Counted from the stretch's first letter, positions 46,387-59,290 are shown. The stretch: DNA of 64,000 bases from Paragonimus westermani (GCA_008508345.1 QNGE01001713.1:72128-136127); one strand, 5' to 3'. A program made the numbers and translations. Notes: generated by a model not told the origin, from the sequence alone.

Positions 46387-46778
46387 TTTCCAGGTAATCA
46401 GGAGAACCGCCACAATATTTTGAGTTGTCGGCATTCAAGAAACGAGGATGGTGCAGAGTTACTGTGGACTGCTGAAGAGCGATCGGAGCTGTGACGACGC
46501 TCGCAGTACGATGAACGCAAAAGGTTAAGGGAAAGATCCGTGTAGTATTGTCAAGCGAGTGCGCAAACAGAGATCAGAGCAGGCCAATGTGCACAATTTC
46601 TGCGTCGCGTTGCAAGATCACTCTAGTTGATGTGAACAACATGCAAAAGTGAAGCGAATCTGTTGCTGAATAACAGTGAAATATCATTGGTTAACAAAAA
46701 TAAACGAAACGCTACAGCAGTCCTCCTGCAGAGGATTTTTCAAATGGAAACGCTCACAAGTCGTCTGATAAGTAAAAC
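46387..46778 (-). repeat. 392-bp repeat, identical inverted copy at the window end
   Basis: The reverse complement of 63609-64000 matches here base for base as far as I could check over 392 bp. The match ends sharply at 46778/63609, and the other end is cut by the window edge. On the minus strand it follows the Gypsy integrase C-terminus, where a 3' LTR would be, and TGTTTTACTT starts at 46780, so it may be an LTR. A predicted 39-residue peptide shared by both copies is a by-product of the duplication. Confidence 0.9.
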
Positions 46779-46789
46779 AATGTTAGATA

Positions 46790-47530
46790 TATGTTTTGAA
46801 CAAAAACTGTCCGGGAGTGCAATATGCTTGCCGGAAACAGTTGTTGGACGAGGTGGGATAGGTTCTTCAGGGTTCTGTTGTCCGCCCGCATGGTTAAATG
46901 GACGGGACGGGACGTCCTCATGCTCACTGACATAAGCTGGCTTGTGAGGATGAATACTTGTAGTAGCGTGCTTTCCGGAACGTTCGATGGTAATAAATTT
47001 GCTTGCTGATGAGGTCTTTTCGAATGTATCAATATAAACTGGTCAAAGTGAGCCCCGAATTGCGTCACAGAGAACAAACAGATGAGTGCAAGTCGTCAAG
47101 TCTTGTGGAGTTGTTGGGGTCAAAATTTTTCGCGGTCGGATTGGTACGGAGTGCTTTCACATGGGATTTCAGGTGACGTGCGTACTCGGACGGATCAAGC
47201 GCAGCTTGTGTGTGTGTGGTTGAAAAGATCACCTGGGAGACAAAGTGTTGTTCCGTAGGCCAGTTCGGGGGTGGAATGTCGTATACCTCTCTTGAGGACG
47301 GGTCTGATTTCTAACTGGGTGAATGGTAAGCGCTCTGTACAACGCAGCGTCAGCTGCATCACGAACAGCACCCTCAACTGCCAGCGGAAACTTCTCACAA
47401 TCCCGTTGGCAACAAAATGATATGTAGTTGTCCTGATATTTTGCAGTGGAAAAATGGCCGAACTACAATAAGCCCCGATAGAAAGTAAAGAATGGAATCG
47501 AAGATTGGGCTCACCAAAGGTGAACAATGT
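46790..47530 (-). pseudogene. Gypsy B integrase C-terminal fragment
   Basis: The minus strand from 47527 reads EPNLRFHSLLSIGAYCSSAI, then TTTYHFVANGIVRSFRWQL, TERLPFTQLEIRPVLKRGI and STPELAYGTTLCLPGDLF. This matches the end of the Gypsy integrase core (TTAYHPxANGxVERFHRQLK ... W...LP..LLGIR......D...SPAELVYGT.LRLPG). Of the catalytic block NGxVER, the glutamate is replaced by Arg. A frame downstream (DPSEYARHLKSHVKALRTNP, then FDPNNSTRLDDLHSSV) continues as usual in this family. It sits between the endonuclease/linker and RT parts of LINE a, so it looks inserted there. Confidence 0.8.
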
Positions 47531-47779
47531 TTATAAAACATCCAATGGCATTGGGAAGTATTCGGAGTTTCCCCGAGAGTGGTTGATGTTGCGAGGTGCC
47601 GGAACTGAAAGTTAATCCAACAGTGGAATGTTTTAGCTGCCTGCCAATCGCCGACTTTGAAGGAAGAACTGACAAGTGCGCGCAGCAGAGTTTATTCATA
47701 GGTGTTGAGTCTATCTTTTAAGAAGTCGAACAAAACTATCTTGTGTGGTCCGATGCAGCGGTTAGGCAAGATTAGCAGA

Positions 47780-48960
47780 ATGAAGTATGTAACATTGGGA
47801 AAAACACATGTCCACAGCTACACAAGCACGTTAATTAGCAGGAGAGGACCGATTGAAATTGCGTACCCCGGTTTGTAGATACTTCCAGAAATTGCAGAGA
47901 GAAGCTGAACGATTATTCTTTCTCAATTAACGCGTACATCTAAATAGGAAATTTTGTTTGCACGGGACCCCAGCAGGACCTTTTCTTGTAAGTGTTCAAT
48001 GTGTACGAGATGCACTCGGGTCATCTAGGCTGCTTGTAAACTTACGTTTAACCACCAAATGAGAACAACCGTCAAGGTAACGACGTATTTTGCACGAAGG
48101 AGGTCAATGAGAAGAGACAATACACATTTTGCACGGTGTTATCAGGTCATCCGTCTTCTGTATTACGTTTTGAAACGAGTCGTACTTCAGATCTACGGAA
48201 TCCTGATCGGGAAGAATTGAACCGACATAGCTTTTGATGCTGGTTAAATTTTCAATTTGTAGGCTTCCATGCGGGTCGTTTCAACGAACAGCGAGTAAGA
48301 TCAAAAGCTAGTGAGGATTGGTCGCTGTGTCCAGGTGGCGGCTTGATATGTACTTTATCCAATAGATGACTCGTTTGTAATAAGTGTGTCGAGCAGAGAA
48401 ACGATTTGACCAGGACGGTGCCATGTTAGAGCGCCGACACGTTGTGTTCATGCTTTCCGTCTATCGGCATCGATAGGGACGCCGAGTAACCACTGTCATG
48501 GTCTAAATAGGTCATCGACAGCTAATTTATCTCGGACGCGTTGAAGTCACCCATAACAAGAGAATAACAGAAAAATTAATATCCTATGATGCTTTTTTAG
48601 ATTTTCAATAAGAGCGTGGTCATCTGAAGAGTTTCTTGAGAAAGAACGATGAGTAACCCCCACCAAGATTGTGTCCTGGCATCTCAATGCTCGCTGTAGC
48701 TACGGAGCATCACATTTATGGAAAGACTGAAAGTTCTTTTTGGTCGTGGGTGTTGGGAGATTTTACTTGTGGAAGATCGTAGATCACTCTATTCTCCCCG
48801 GTTTGAATCGGCAAAGCAGACGGAGTACCCAAGAGCAATCAATTCAATGTCACTGATATCCGCTGGAATGCAAGTCTAAGTGAGAGCAAATAAGTGAGGA
48901 GTTGTGTCCAAAACCAACTGTTAGACTTCTGGAATCTAAGTAAGTCAGCTCAAACAGTTT
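47780..48960 (-). pseudogene. LINE a: endonuclease and linker remnant
   Basis: From about 48900 the minus strand gives ADISDIELIALGYSVCFADS, then DTILVGVTHRSFSRNSSDDH and GDFNASEIN at about 48530-48560. This is the LINE apurinic-type endonuclease with the catalytic Asp-Phe-Asn of GDFN retained. Downstream are NLTSIKSYVGSILPDQDSVD and FWKYLQTGVRN, similar to the linker between endonuclease and RT (FWKYVxSR.K.R). Stops and frame changes are frequent. With the RT at 45.3-45.7 kb it forms one collinear minus-strand LINE interrupted by Gypsy B. Confidence 0.7.
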
Positions 48961-50519
48961 GTATACATGCAGCTGGAAGCGAATTCCTCGTATGACTGAG
49001 CGAAAACAGAGACAGCAAGGCGGGAGGGAGTTTCAGAGAGAGCAAAGAAATAGTTGACGGTGGAGACGTGGGTAGCACACACGGATTAATTGTCCTTATC
49101 TATCCAGTAGCTGTGAGATTTCCCTTGAAGTGCGCTGAGTGTTTCACTACAGCCTGCACATATGTTCCATTGTGACACGCGCCATGCTCTTGTTAGGCTG
49201 CGGTGGACGCCATTTTGGCTTCAAACGTACTCAGAATCTTGAGACGATGATTGCCCGTTTCCAACCAAAAATTTCTATCGATTGTTAGCAGTGGCTAGTC
49301 CTAACCGAATGAAACACGCTGGACAGGTCGACAAGGGGTGAACTGCCAGAAGTGGAGAAGAAAAGCATGCAGGGCACACTGACTACAGATTTTTGGTAGG
49401 GAAATAATTCACATGATTGCCGAATATTTTTGAAAGTTTATCCCAGACGTTTTTGATGCCCAAATTTTCTATTTGACCCCCCTTTATATAGCTCATCTCA
49501 ATTTTATGTCTGCTCACCCGGACATACTGTTTTACTTGTGTGGAGGCTACTGTGTAGCTTGTTTCTCTTTCATTTAGCGTGCTTCGTAGGTATCGAACCT
49601 TTGTTGTTCCGTTTGCACTATTGAACGGACTTGCGAGATAGCTCTCTATATTCAGTATGCGACTGTTCTTATACTTTGAGCAGTCGATTTGTGATTTATG
49701 GCACATTTTCACCGTTGATACCGATCGTCACAGTTGGGGTGAACAGCCGGTTGTCTCACATAACTTATTGCATGTAAAATGCCACCGTAGAACGCTTGAT
49801 CGAAACCTTGTTCTGAGTTTGGTAATCGTTATTCCTCTACGCGCTGCTTTATAACCATGCGGTCGTTGCGTGCATTTGGGGGCAAATGTTCGTGTCAGAT
49901 GGGAACGGTATCACCGGAGATGCGGCGTGAATCGGAGGATCATAATGAAGTCAATTACCAAAGGCGAATCAACACAAAGCCGTGATGTTCTGGGGTGAGT
50001 TTTTCTTAGCATACAACTGCCATAGTGAATATTGATTTGATACGATTCCACCCACTTAATTCCTTTATCTTGCTTTCCATGGCGGTCCAGGCTGTCCCGA
50101 AGAATTCAGTGTATCACTTAGCCGAACGCTCCAGTGACCAATGCCTGTACTCTGGTCAGCTTATTTCGTACCGTCGTCAGTGGTCACTGTTATTTTCGTA
50201 CACACAGCCTTTCTTAAGGTCATGTTGTGTGGAATTGGATAAGTTGCGAGGAGTTAGGCATTAGTGAATCAAAATATACGGGAGCTGCTGTGATACTTTG
50301 ACAGGCAGGACATCACGGTAAATAAATGATAATCTCCAGAAATCCGCCGTCTATCATTCTGAAAGATAGGCGCAACACTATCAATTTTTCAAGCGTTAAG
50401 TACAAAGACTACTTGAAGAGACCGTTAGGCTTAGCAAAGCGATTGACCGCTTCACTTTATGCATGAGTTGAAATACCGGTAGGAGAGAAGAGCTCTCCTG
50501 AGCCTACAGAAACGTTCAC
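48961..50519. other. Region of unclear content within the LINE mosaic
   Basis: A 109-codon minus-strand ORF (49383-49712) and others show no motif that I recognise. Possibly eroded LINE ORF1 sequence. Confidence 0.35.
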
Positions 50520-51100
50520 GGAATAGTTGGAAACGTAGTGTCCACTTTGGTAATGCCCTTTATCAGTTCAACATTTCTACTATAGGAAGTTAAAAGTGTC
50601 CGTGCGAAAATGCTATTTTGAAATCTCACCAAAATATTCGTGGCTTCTCTCCCCGAGCTCACAGGTTGTGGTGCTTAAGCTGCCGATTTCTGAGCGGAAT
50701 ACACACATCGAAGTAGGTCTTTGGGGTCAGTAAGGAATAGTGCGATCGGCCGTTGTTGGTTATGCTAGCAGTTCCTCCAGGAGAGCGTAGTAAGCCGAGT
50801 TATGAATTGCGCACTAACAATCCAGTCACCATCGGACTGAGGATTTCGGTAATGTGGCCACGGATGTCGTTTTTTAAGGAGAATATCATGGGTGCAACTG
50901 CGAAGTTGACACGGCTATTTGTTGTACCTCCTACCAGTGAACGATGTAGAACCCCAAACGGCTCTGAAAAGAGCCTGTGTCAACTCAGCACATAGCTCCT
51001 GTATCAAATCTGAGAGATTAGATTCTTCTTGAACCTGAGTTGCCGTGCATTTGTGAGTTGCATCGTGATTCTCCTGACTGAAAAGGTTAATTTGAGTCAA
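50520..51100 (-). pseudogene. Possible LINE ORF1 remnant
   Basis: The minus strand has an acidic, helical stretch (QVQEESNLSDLIQELCAEL) followed by EATNILVRFQNSIFARTLL, which resembles the RNA-recognition-like segment of LINE ORF1 proteins (PR.ILV.F.s...r...L..a). Position upstream of the endonuclease on the same strand fits ORF1 of LINE a. The similarity is weak. Confidence 0.3.
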
Positions 51101-52279
51101 CGGGTAGGATCTACCGAGATCACAGCATAACGGCTTAGTTCAAGGGTCAGCAGTTCGAGGTTACAGACCACTCGGTTCGCGTAAGTGAGAACATACTCAA
51201 GACGCGAAGGAGTGCGGCAATTCCACTAGCATGCGAAATTTGATACATGCTGGATGCTGTCATGGGGTCTTCAGAAACGTTGTACAGGTTAGCAGGGAAG
51301 TTTATTTCCAGGATATGGATGAAACCTAAAATACTGCTAATATCTAATCGGGTTCATCTCTAGCCATCTAGTGGATGGAGACATGCCAAGAACTCCAACC
51401 GACTGAAGATCAGCAAGAGGCACTTCAGCCAAATTTGGAAGCAAGAATATATTTCACTTTGTTACAACAAAAGTCCTGAAGTGAAGAGCCTTAGTAAAGG
51501 GTCGTCTAATCTACCATCGGCTGGATCAACAGGAAATAGCACTATGTCGTCGATTCTAAGCTCAGAGTCATTGAGAGGCATTAGGCCAAGACTCAGCTAA
51601 CGCAATTATCCAGGACCTTAGAGCTAGGCGGAGATCACAGAGCAAACTTTAAGTACGCTTAACGGAGCTGACAACAGGGAGTGCTTACCGTATTGGCGAT
51701 GTGAGTGAGATGAACCACTTAACACTTGATTCAAGAGATAATCACCGACTCTATTGCAGTCGGTTGCGAGTCGTTTCATACTACTCTACTGTTGTCAGAA
51801 TGAAGTGACCAGCGCGAACAGTTACCGGTTTACGGTTTGTCAACCTTTTTGGGACCGCCAGGATGAAAATATATTCCGCCAGAGATAAGAAGACGATTGT
51901 GACGATAGTGTTTAGGGATTGGTGTTAAAAACCTCGAGATGTGAAGGACAGCTTCTGGAATATTGGGCGACATTCTTCAGGTGGTCTTTGGACGGGAGAT
52001 GCGTCGAACTTGCACACTTACCTGATCATTAGTAGATACCAATCAGTTTTGCCGGTCGTGTGTACACATAGGTTTGTCCACAGAGGAGTCCGAGACGACC
52101 TTGATGATGATGTTTTTTGGTCGATCAAAGTTCTGGGGTTGCGTTTTTTAGCATTTTGCACCTCTGCTGTTCATCCGCGGGGCACTTTTGAGCATATTGG
52201 AAACCAACTGTGTCTCTTCAATATCATCAGCACTCACTGACACAATCCGTGCTAGCCAAAGCATACAAGTTGCACGCAT

Positions 52280-52445
52280 CTGGACACTTCTTTTCAAACA
52301 TGCAGTAGAGGATGTAGAGGGCCTTTTGATTCCCATACTTTGTACAGTTCTGGATAGGGCTCACGATTACACTGATCGCAATGCATCAGAGAGCAATTGG
52401 TACATTCGAAGAGATGACCAGTAACGACAGAGTATCCCAAGTAGG
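52280..52445 (-). pseudogene. Cysteine/histidine-rich remnant, possibly the LINE ORF1 zinc finger
   Basis: One minus-strand frame reads LFECTNCSLMHCDQC and, after a frame change, CMFEKKCPDACNL, giving a run of paired Cys/His residues. CR1-type ORF1 proteins carry a PHD-like zinc finger near the N-terminus, and the location upstream of the other minus-strand LINE parts fits. It could also be an exon of an unrelated zinc-finger gene. Confidence 0.25.
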
Positions 52446-52699
52446 AAAAGTAAACTTCCTTGGCGCACAGACATGAATATCTCCGGATTTTCTAGGCAAA
52501 TCGTTAACAGCCGCGGTCGATTATCAATTTTTGTCGCACAACTGACAACGTTCCACTGTTTGAGTGCCGAGTGGTCATCAGTAGTAGACTCAAAGGACCA
52601 GAAATGAGTGTTGAAGCCTTCCTCAGTGACGATAAAGTCTATTCTGCACAAATTAGCCGACTCAACAACAAAGGATCGGTTGGCAGCCACGTTTGAAGC

Positions 52700-55600
52700 A
52701 ATTAGTGAAGCAGATTGACAAAAATACGAGCACTATTAGTATGCGATCTGTTCGAACCACATACATTTTCGGCAGAACCCAATTAAGTTAGGAAAAACCA
52801 GGCATTGCAGAGAAAGCTCCACATGACATGTTCCCTCACACCGATTATCTTTGGGCATGACTCGAAGTTCGGAGGTTTCGCTTCCGTTAAATAAAGTACT
52901 TTGATGATTAAGTAGGAAAACCTAGACTGCACTGAAGATTTGAAACATCTTCATTGGTAAAACACGTCACATTCAGTCGATAATCACGAGCTGAAATTTG
53001 GATTCATGGTATTGCTTTTTCCACAACCATCGATTCATTAGTTTACTGATTTCTTGCACGGAAGAAGGTTTTCAAACGTTCGGCACTGGTCCTCTTAAGG
53101 CAGATAGTGTAGGTTTGATTATAAACCCTTCACATAATCCTTAGGTTATGACCTTTCCTCGTCCTACAGCTTTTGTAGGTGTGTGTCTAGTTTTATTTCA
53201 GACATGTCGTCCGAGTCCTGGTCCAACTTGGAAGAGTTGAACACTTCTCGAAAGAGGCAGTAGACTTTAGGCACTTCCTCACGGTTTGCGTTTTCAGTTT
53301 CAGGCAGTACGACCCTTTTCACAGTGTCCATGGAGAGTTGCAGCTAAACATGCTGAAGACACTTAGACGCAGGAAATATTTTTGCAGGCGCAACCCACTT
53401 ATGATGACTAACTTATATCGGCCTACTTTCTGATTGTCTAATTCAACTGCGGAATTTGAATTGAGGTGGATTCACGACATCTGAGGGAGGTCGTGCCATC
53501 TAACCGATTTATTTAAGGCAGGTTCGTGTGATAGAAGGTTCATTGAGAAATCTGTGTGTACACAATTAAGAACCATTCATTTGTTCTTTAGATCAGTGGG
53601 CATTTTTTTCTTTCAATAAACTTTGTTAGTAGCGTCGTGCCTCCAGCAGCCATCCTTTTTTGGCAGCCGCTTGCGATATTCATGGTCGGTTGTATAATTG
53701 ACAGCCTATTAGTGATTACAGTTGCAAAAATTATAGTTGTCAAGCTAAGGCGGTTGTTCACTGCTTGTCGGTTGACACTTCCAGCTCGGCTTTGAACAAT
53801 TACTTGTAGCTAAGCGATTACATTGAAAACTGAACAAAAATCATGGAGACTGCGCTGCACTGCATTAACTGTTAATGCCAGGATGAGTTGAACTCAAGCC
53901 GAATTGCATACGATTCTTTGTCCATGTAAACTTCTCGAAGGCTCAACTTATCAGTTACAGCTCTCACTCTTGTAACCTGTCCCATATATATATATATAAC
54001 AAGGCTGAAACCATAAAATAGGGGAGATCTTTCAGAAGCTGTTTTATTACGGTGCTTACTCTAGACTGCCGGTCATAAAACGTGACGTGGCTTGATAGGT
54101 CAGGACTTGTTGGCAACGGCAATGATGCTGTTTTTGGATTTGGCCAGATAAGCCTGTATGTGTGTACAGTTTATGTACAAATTAGGGGTTGACGACAGAA
54201 CAATAATGGGTGTTGAATATCGTGTTTTGTACAGGATTTTATGGTTGCAAAATGCGACAAAAAGGAATATACCAATGGAAAAAGTAGCCCCTTGTTCAAA
54301 GTTCGACATGTTGTTCGTAGATAGGTGGGAGCAACTACAAATTAGTTTTCAGCCAACGGTGTTTATGACTGTGGCCAGTTTCGCAATTACCACAACGTTG
54401 TTAGGCTTTTCGTCGGTGTAGACAGACTTCGTGAACAAAATGTGGGCGCTTCTTAGTCACAGTGCTTTTGGCAGAAGACTGGAATGTGTGTAGCAAAGCG
54501 GTTTCTAGTCAAACCTTTGGCCGGTACTAACTCCTCATTATATGTCTGAAAGCCTGTGACGCGGACAAATTATGTGAGTGCACTAACCCATGCAGGGAAT
54601 TTAATGTATGACTGAGACGAAAATGCAGGTGTACGGTGCGCATGTATTTTGGTATATTGATATCCGGCACAGCGTAAACTGAACACATGTGGCGCCATAC
54701 ATTTTAGTAAACCCCATCGGTATCTTGGTTATGTAAGAACTCTACAAAGGTTATTTGATGCCAACAGCCTTTTCTACCGTAAAGCGTGTGAGGAATTCTA
54801 CGAAGTTACTCCATATCCTCTCCTTTATCAAGCTCTTTGGTGCTGTGAACCTTATGTAAGAAACATTAACTTTATTTTGTGGCCCTCTGAAGTTAGCAGT
54901 CCACGGATATATGGCAGTCCCGAAGAAGGTCAGTAGGCAAGTTTGCACAGACGAGGACGGTCCTATAGTTTATTCCTCCGAACATGCTAGAGCGCAGACA
55001 AAAATTAAGTTGGAAGGACCCTGATCTCCATAACATGACTAGTCTCCTTGTACTATTTCAACAATCTGAAGAAGAATACAACCTCGTCTGTGTTTAGTTA
55101 TCCGGAATCTGATTAGGGCTGCAATGTACATCTGAAATCCCTGTCTGTCCGTGCTCCATAATGCGATAGCCCATATCTTAATTTCACTTCGATATAAACC
55201 AGAACAGTACACCGTTTGCATGAATGAAATCATTTGTGGTTCTTCGCATATCTGAAACGTGTCCTGGCCGATGGACCTCCGAGAATACCGAGGAGGACAA
55301 TTTTTAGATGAACATTATTGATGAACAGCAATATCCCGCCAATCGGAGCTTCTTCCAGGTGCGGAAACAAGCCTGCAAGATATTCATGCACTTTTTCTGA
55401 TCTTGAATCCGCATGAAGTAGATCGTTGATGAACACTGTTTTTTGATCTGAGAAAGATTGACCAGTTATCGACGGGGACTCCTGAATGTAGTGAAGTCTT
55501 CAAGATAGATCCGTTAACAAACTTCCAGTATTCACTTCACCTTTTCAACACGACTTTCTCAATACATTCCATTACATCAAAATAAATCTATACTGCATTC

Positions 55601-56925
55601 ATCAGTGAGCATACGGCTGGTGCTCCGATGAGTTTTCTTGTGTCCAACAGCAACTCAGACAATGTTTTGTGAGCTCAAAAAACGTTGCATATGTTGATCT
55701 CATTGAAAATTTCACTTCAGGCACCACCTCCAAGGTAACCAATGAGATCAACTCTTTTATCCTGTACCACGACCAGCCCTGGTAACAAGTGCGTACTACT
55801 TGAAGTGTAGGTATGGATCATTCGAGGTTTTATGTCTGTATACCCTTCGTTGTAACGACCCATTTGATCTGCGTGTCAGTGCTACATATTTCTACATGCG
55901 CTGCATTACAGAATGAGTTCAAATTTGTACTTCGTCCGTGTAGTTCCGACAATCAAGTTATGATCCAAGTAAACCGCTGCCTCCAGAAAAACCTGCGTGA
56001 AGCGTTTCCACTACTTTCCGAAAAATCGCGGGTCCCGTTTTGATATGCAGTGGAATTTTGACTACTGGAACAGGTCTCGATCGCTGTTGGTGGTGGCCAG
56101 CTCCGACGACTGAAGTGCGACTCCAGCGTATAGGTAACCGCCACCAAGGTCCAGTATAGCGAAACATATTCCAACATTGAGGGTTGTATACAGGTCATCC
56201 GGTACCAGAAGCGGACAGCAGGACTGAACCTGGCTGAGAAACTGGCATGGGAGCCAATTGACCTGTTAGCCTTCTTGATCAAGAAACTCGGACCGGCTCG
56301 AACAAAATAGGACGCAGGCATGAGGAAGCCCTGTTCCTCAGGTTGTTTGGGCTATGCTTCTACCAGTGCCAAATCAGCATGCAGTACATCTCTGTTCGAA
56401 TCGTTTATTAATGATTCAAATTCACACCGACTAACACGCGATCTAGCTGGCCGGCGAATGGCTTTCGAGGTATCCAATTGCTGAAGAGATAATTTATCTT
56501 CGAAATGGTTAATAAGACGGCGCTGGTAAAAACTGAATTTGACACTTATAGGAAAATTGTCTCCTACATTGAACGTGTAGAAACTTCAAAAACCGAACGG
56601 CGAATGTGCCAATGCAAAAAACTCGAAAACTAGACAATGCCCATTAATGAGGAGAAAATAAAACTTTGGCCACTGGTTGGTTGAGAGCACGACGACTGTT
56701 TTGTCATTGCAAAATGATATAAATTATAGTTTACCCAGAAAATATGTACAGAAAACATCAAGTATTGTGTTTTAGAAGTCCACAGGATTCAAACTAAATG
56801 GGTATAAGAGAAACGGTAGCAATAACTCAAGTGAGAAATTATATATATATATCTATATATCATTGTAGGGAATGTGGTGAATGTCATTGAACCCATACTT
56901 TCACGTCAATTATTGAAGGTCATGT
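52700..56925. other. Region without firm features; two TA microsatellites
   Basis: Short ORFs only. Minus-strand frames at 55039-55436 and 55953-56321 look mildly protein-like but match nothing I can name. TA-rich microsatellites lie at 53982-53998 and about 56840-56861. Confidence 0.45.
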
Positions 56926-57055
56926 TGTACACATTTTGATATTGCACGTAATTCTAATACAAGCGTGTGGTTATCGTTCATTCGCTGTGTTCTGCTCAAT
57001 TCGGATATACGGGATACTGGTCTCGCGTTAAGTTCTATCTATTAGGGAAATATCA
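56926..57055 (+). repeat. 5' LTR of Gypsy C
   Basis: Starts TGTACACATTTTGAT and ends GGGAAATATCA. Paired with 61028-61157. The 130-bp length is unusually short for a Gypsy LTR. Confidence 0.85.
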
Positions 57056-57056
57056 A

Positions 57057-57072
57057 ATTGGTGTCGCGGCAG
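57057..57072 (+). promoter_or_regulatory. Candidate primer-binding site of Gypsy C
   Basis: ATTGGTGTCGCGGCAG follows the LTR directly. TGGTGTC is what the 3' end of a tRNA ending GACACCA (as in several tRNA-Leu) would pair with. The tRNA identity is an inference. Confidence 0.45.
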
Positions 57073-57920
57073 TCTTCAATAACAATAGATCCTACGCCTC
57101 TAGAAACTTTGGACATTCATTCATCCCCTCGTGATATTGGGAATTATTGTGATCGATTTGGACTACGGTGTAGAACCGCATCCAGCCTAATTGAAGAGAC
57201 GAAATCCGCCTTCTTTCTTTCAGGAGTGGGAAATGAGGCCTATTGTCTTCTGAAGAATTTGTCTCATCGAGATTCGCTGATGGATCTCCCATGTAAGCGC
57301 ATAAATAAAACACTACTCGGTCATGTCACCCCTGTAAATTTTGAGGTCGCCGAACGAGCATATCATGCAGTGTGACGCAGAGCTCTGTCGACACCATTTT
57401 TGGTTTTCGTTTGTGTAAGTCGTGTGCATGTCTTACTGGGCCTCTGGCTCATGCTTATTTCCGTCAGCTTTCTTTACAGGACTATTGTTGAAACGCCTGC
57501 TTCTGAGGAACGCTGTCCCTCGGTGTCTCCACGTTGCACAAAGTGGTTTTACGAGTGTATCGGGTACACGAAGCCAGAACGTCCAACTTTCCTGTCCCAA
57601 CAGAGCCAACCGAACCAGTCAGTCGGTGACTTTATTCTCCAGATCCAAACTCAAGCAGCACGATGTGGTTTTGGTGATCAGTTGAAGGTCCAACTTCGTG
57701 ACCGACTCGTCGACGACATTACTGTTCTGGATCTACATAGACAATGACTGCTAGTCCAAAACCTACGTATCAAAATACCAGTCATCTGTGAGCGGTACGA
57801 AGATGTTAAGAATACAGTGCAGAATGAAAGTTCTAGTGCAGCCCAAGTCTTGCTTGGACCGACAAAAAAGCGACCTACAGAACACAGTATTCTGCGGCTA
57901 TTCACTCCAGCTCCTAAATA
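57058..57920 (+). pseudogene. Gypsy C Gag remnant
   Basis: The first frame (57058-57375) carries SAFFLSGVGNEAYCLLKNL, like the start of Gypsy capsid (..FLSxxGxxAYxLLKxL). A second frame (57400-57747) ends with SQPNQSVGDFILQIQTQAAR and CGFGDQLKVQLRDRLVDDI, matching the capsid C-terminal block (ESVxxFxxxLRxLAxxCxFGxxLxxxLRDRLVxGI). A frameshift near 57375 divides them. A zinc knuckle is expected near 57.9 kb, but only scattered Cys/His remain there. Confidence 0.75.
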
Positions 57921-58199
57921 TGGTTCTTGACCAGTTTCTTACAGTTCTACGCACCAGACGACACATGTCACTAACAGATTCGGGGATTGTGCCCCACATG
58001 GAGGAAACATTCCTGATACACATGCATTCACCGTAGCTCTGTATGCCCCAAGTACGGGGAACGAGGTCATTTTCAGAGTGTCTGTAAGTCGAACAGAAAT
58101 TGCCAATTTATAGAAACTGACCAAAATGGACTTGATGCTACATGTGACAAGATGGAGTCCTTTACTTTGACAGTTGATTCATCTACTTCAGGACATCTA

Positions 58200-58480
58200 T
58201 TTTACACCCTGTTCACACGAGGCATGATTCTATTATTGACACTAGCAATGTAGAATCCATTATACCACAAAGACATCCATCACAGTTCTATCCAAATTAC
58301 ACACCACATCCTTGTTCTGTAACCATACGGGGTATAACTGGTCCTTCCATTCCTATTTTGGGTACAGTCACTGTTCCGATCTTTAACGAACAATCCAAGC
58401 CACTTGATTGCAACTTTGTTGTTGCTCATCATGACCCATCCATTTTGGGGCTAAAGGTTTTAGAAATGCTTCATATCTAG
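58200..58480 (+). pseudogene. Gypsy C aspartic protease remnant
   Basis: IIDTSNVESIIPQ (near 58230-58270) corresponds to the active-site block (V)DTGSxxSII, with glycine changed to Ser. Then GLKVLEMLHI (near 58450-58479) matches (I)LGxDxLxxxx. The in-between TIRGITGPSIPILGTVTVPI is typical of the strand region. It ends with a stop. Loss of the DTG glycine should abolish activity. Confidence 0.7.
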
Positions 58481-58679
58481 GTTTCCTTGCTTGTACCATC
58501 GAGTAATTCCACAAGTTTGAAAGACCTGATTCTCAAGTGCTCGAAGGCGACGGGCGGCATGAAGGTACCTTTAGTTAAACTAGGAGTAACTGGTGGCCCG
58601 GTTTTTCTGAAACATCATGTAATTACTTATAGACTCCGTGAACCGGTAACTAAGGTGCTCAACGATTACACTTTAAAGT

Positions 58680-59290
58680 AATTCATCAAGACTGCTGATT
58701 CATCCTCTTGGGCAACACCGATTGTGACACCCTTGAAGTCTGATGGGAAAAATCCGCGTATATGTGGCGATTATTGACTTACTGTGAATCGATGCTTTGT
58801 GCAATATACACGTACCACTGCTAAACCTGAGAGCATTCTGAACAAACTTTCTGGATCCAAATTTTCCTCCAAGACTGACTTGAAGTATGTATATCTACAG
58901 ATTCTTTTGCATAAGGCATCAGTATCGATAACAACAACCAGTACACCTAATGAACTCTTCTAATACCGACTTTTGTCGTTTGGATTTAGTAACTCTCCTG
59001 CCATCTTTCAGCAGGTAACGGATAATATTGTGAAGGATATGGATGGTATTGAAGTTTATCAGGATGATGTCATCGTACGTGTTCCAGACAAGTCAACCCA
59101 TCATTCTCGTTTTTTGAAACTATTCCAGCAGTTTTTTGATTAAAAAATGCTGTTAATCCAAACAAGTATGCTTTTACTGTAAGCACTTTCGAATGTCTCG
59201 GTTCCTTAGTTGACGGTAACGGAGTCAAACCGGATGTCAGACGTCTGGACCGATTAGTTAATACACATTCACCTACAAATCTACCCGAAT
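58680..59290 (+). pseudogene. Gypsy C reverse transcriptase remnant
   Basis: SSWATPIVTPLKSDGKNPRI with CGDY, then SGSKFSSKTDLKYVYLQILL, LLSFGFSNSPAIFQQVTDNI and EVYQDDVIVRV give the Gypsy RT blocks in order (SPWASPxVxVxKKDGxxRxCGDY; FSKxDLxxAYxQ; PFGxxxAPAxFQ; YxDDxxV). The YQDD catalytic box is intact (near 59056), but several stops interrupt the frame (for example after CGDY and before YRLLSFGF). Confidence 0.85.

Noticed and set aside
46663..46935. ORF sharing 39 residues with a minus-strand ORF at 63533-63724
   Set aside because: The shared peptide is explained by the identical inverted 392-bp repeat. The frames diverge at its boundary.
53982..53998. TA-rich tract as a replication origin
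   Set aside because: A short TA microsatellite alone is no evidence of an origin in an animal genome.
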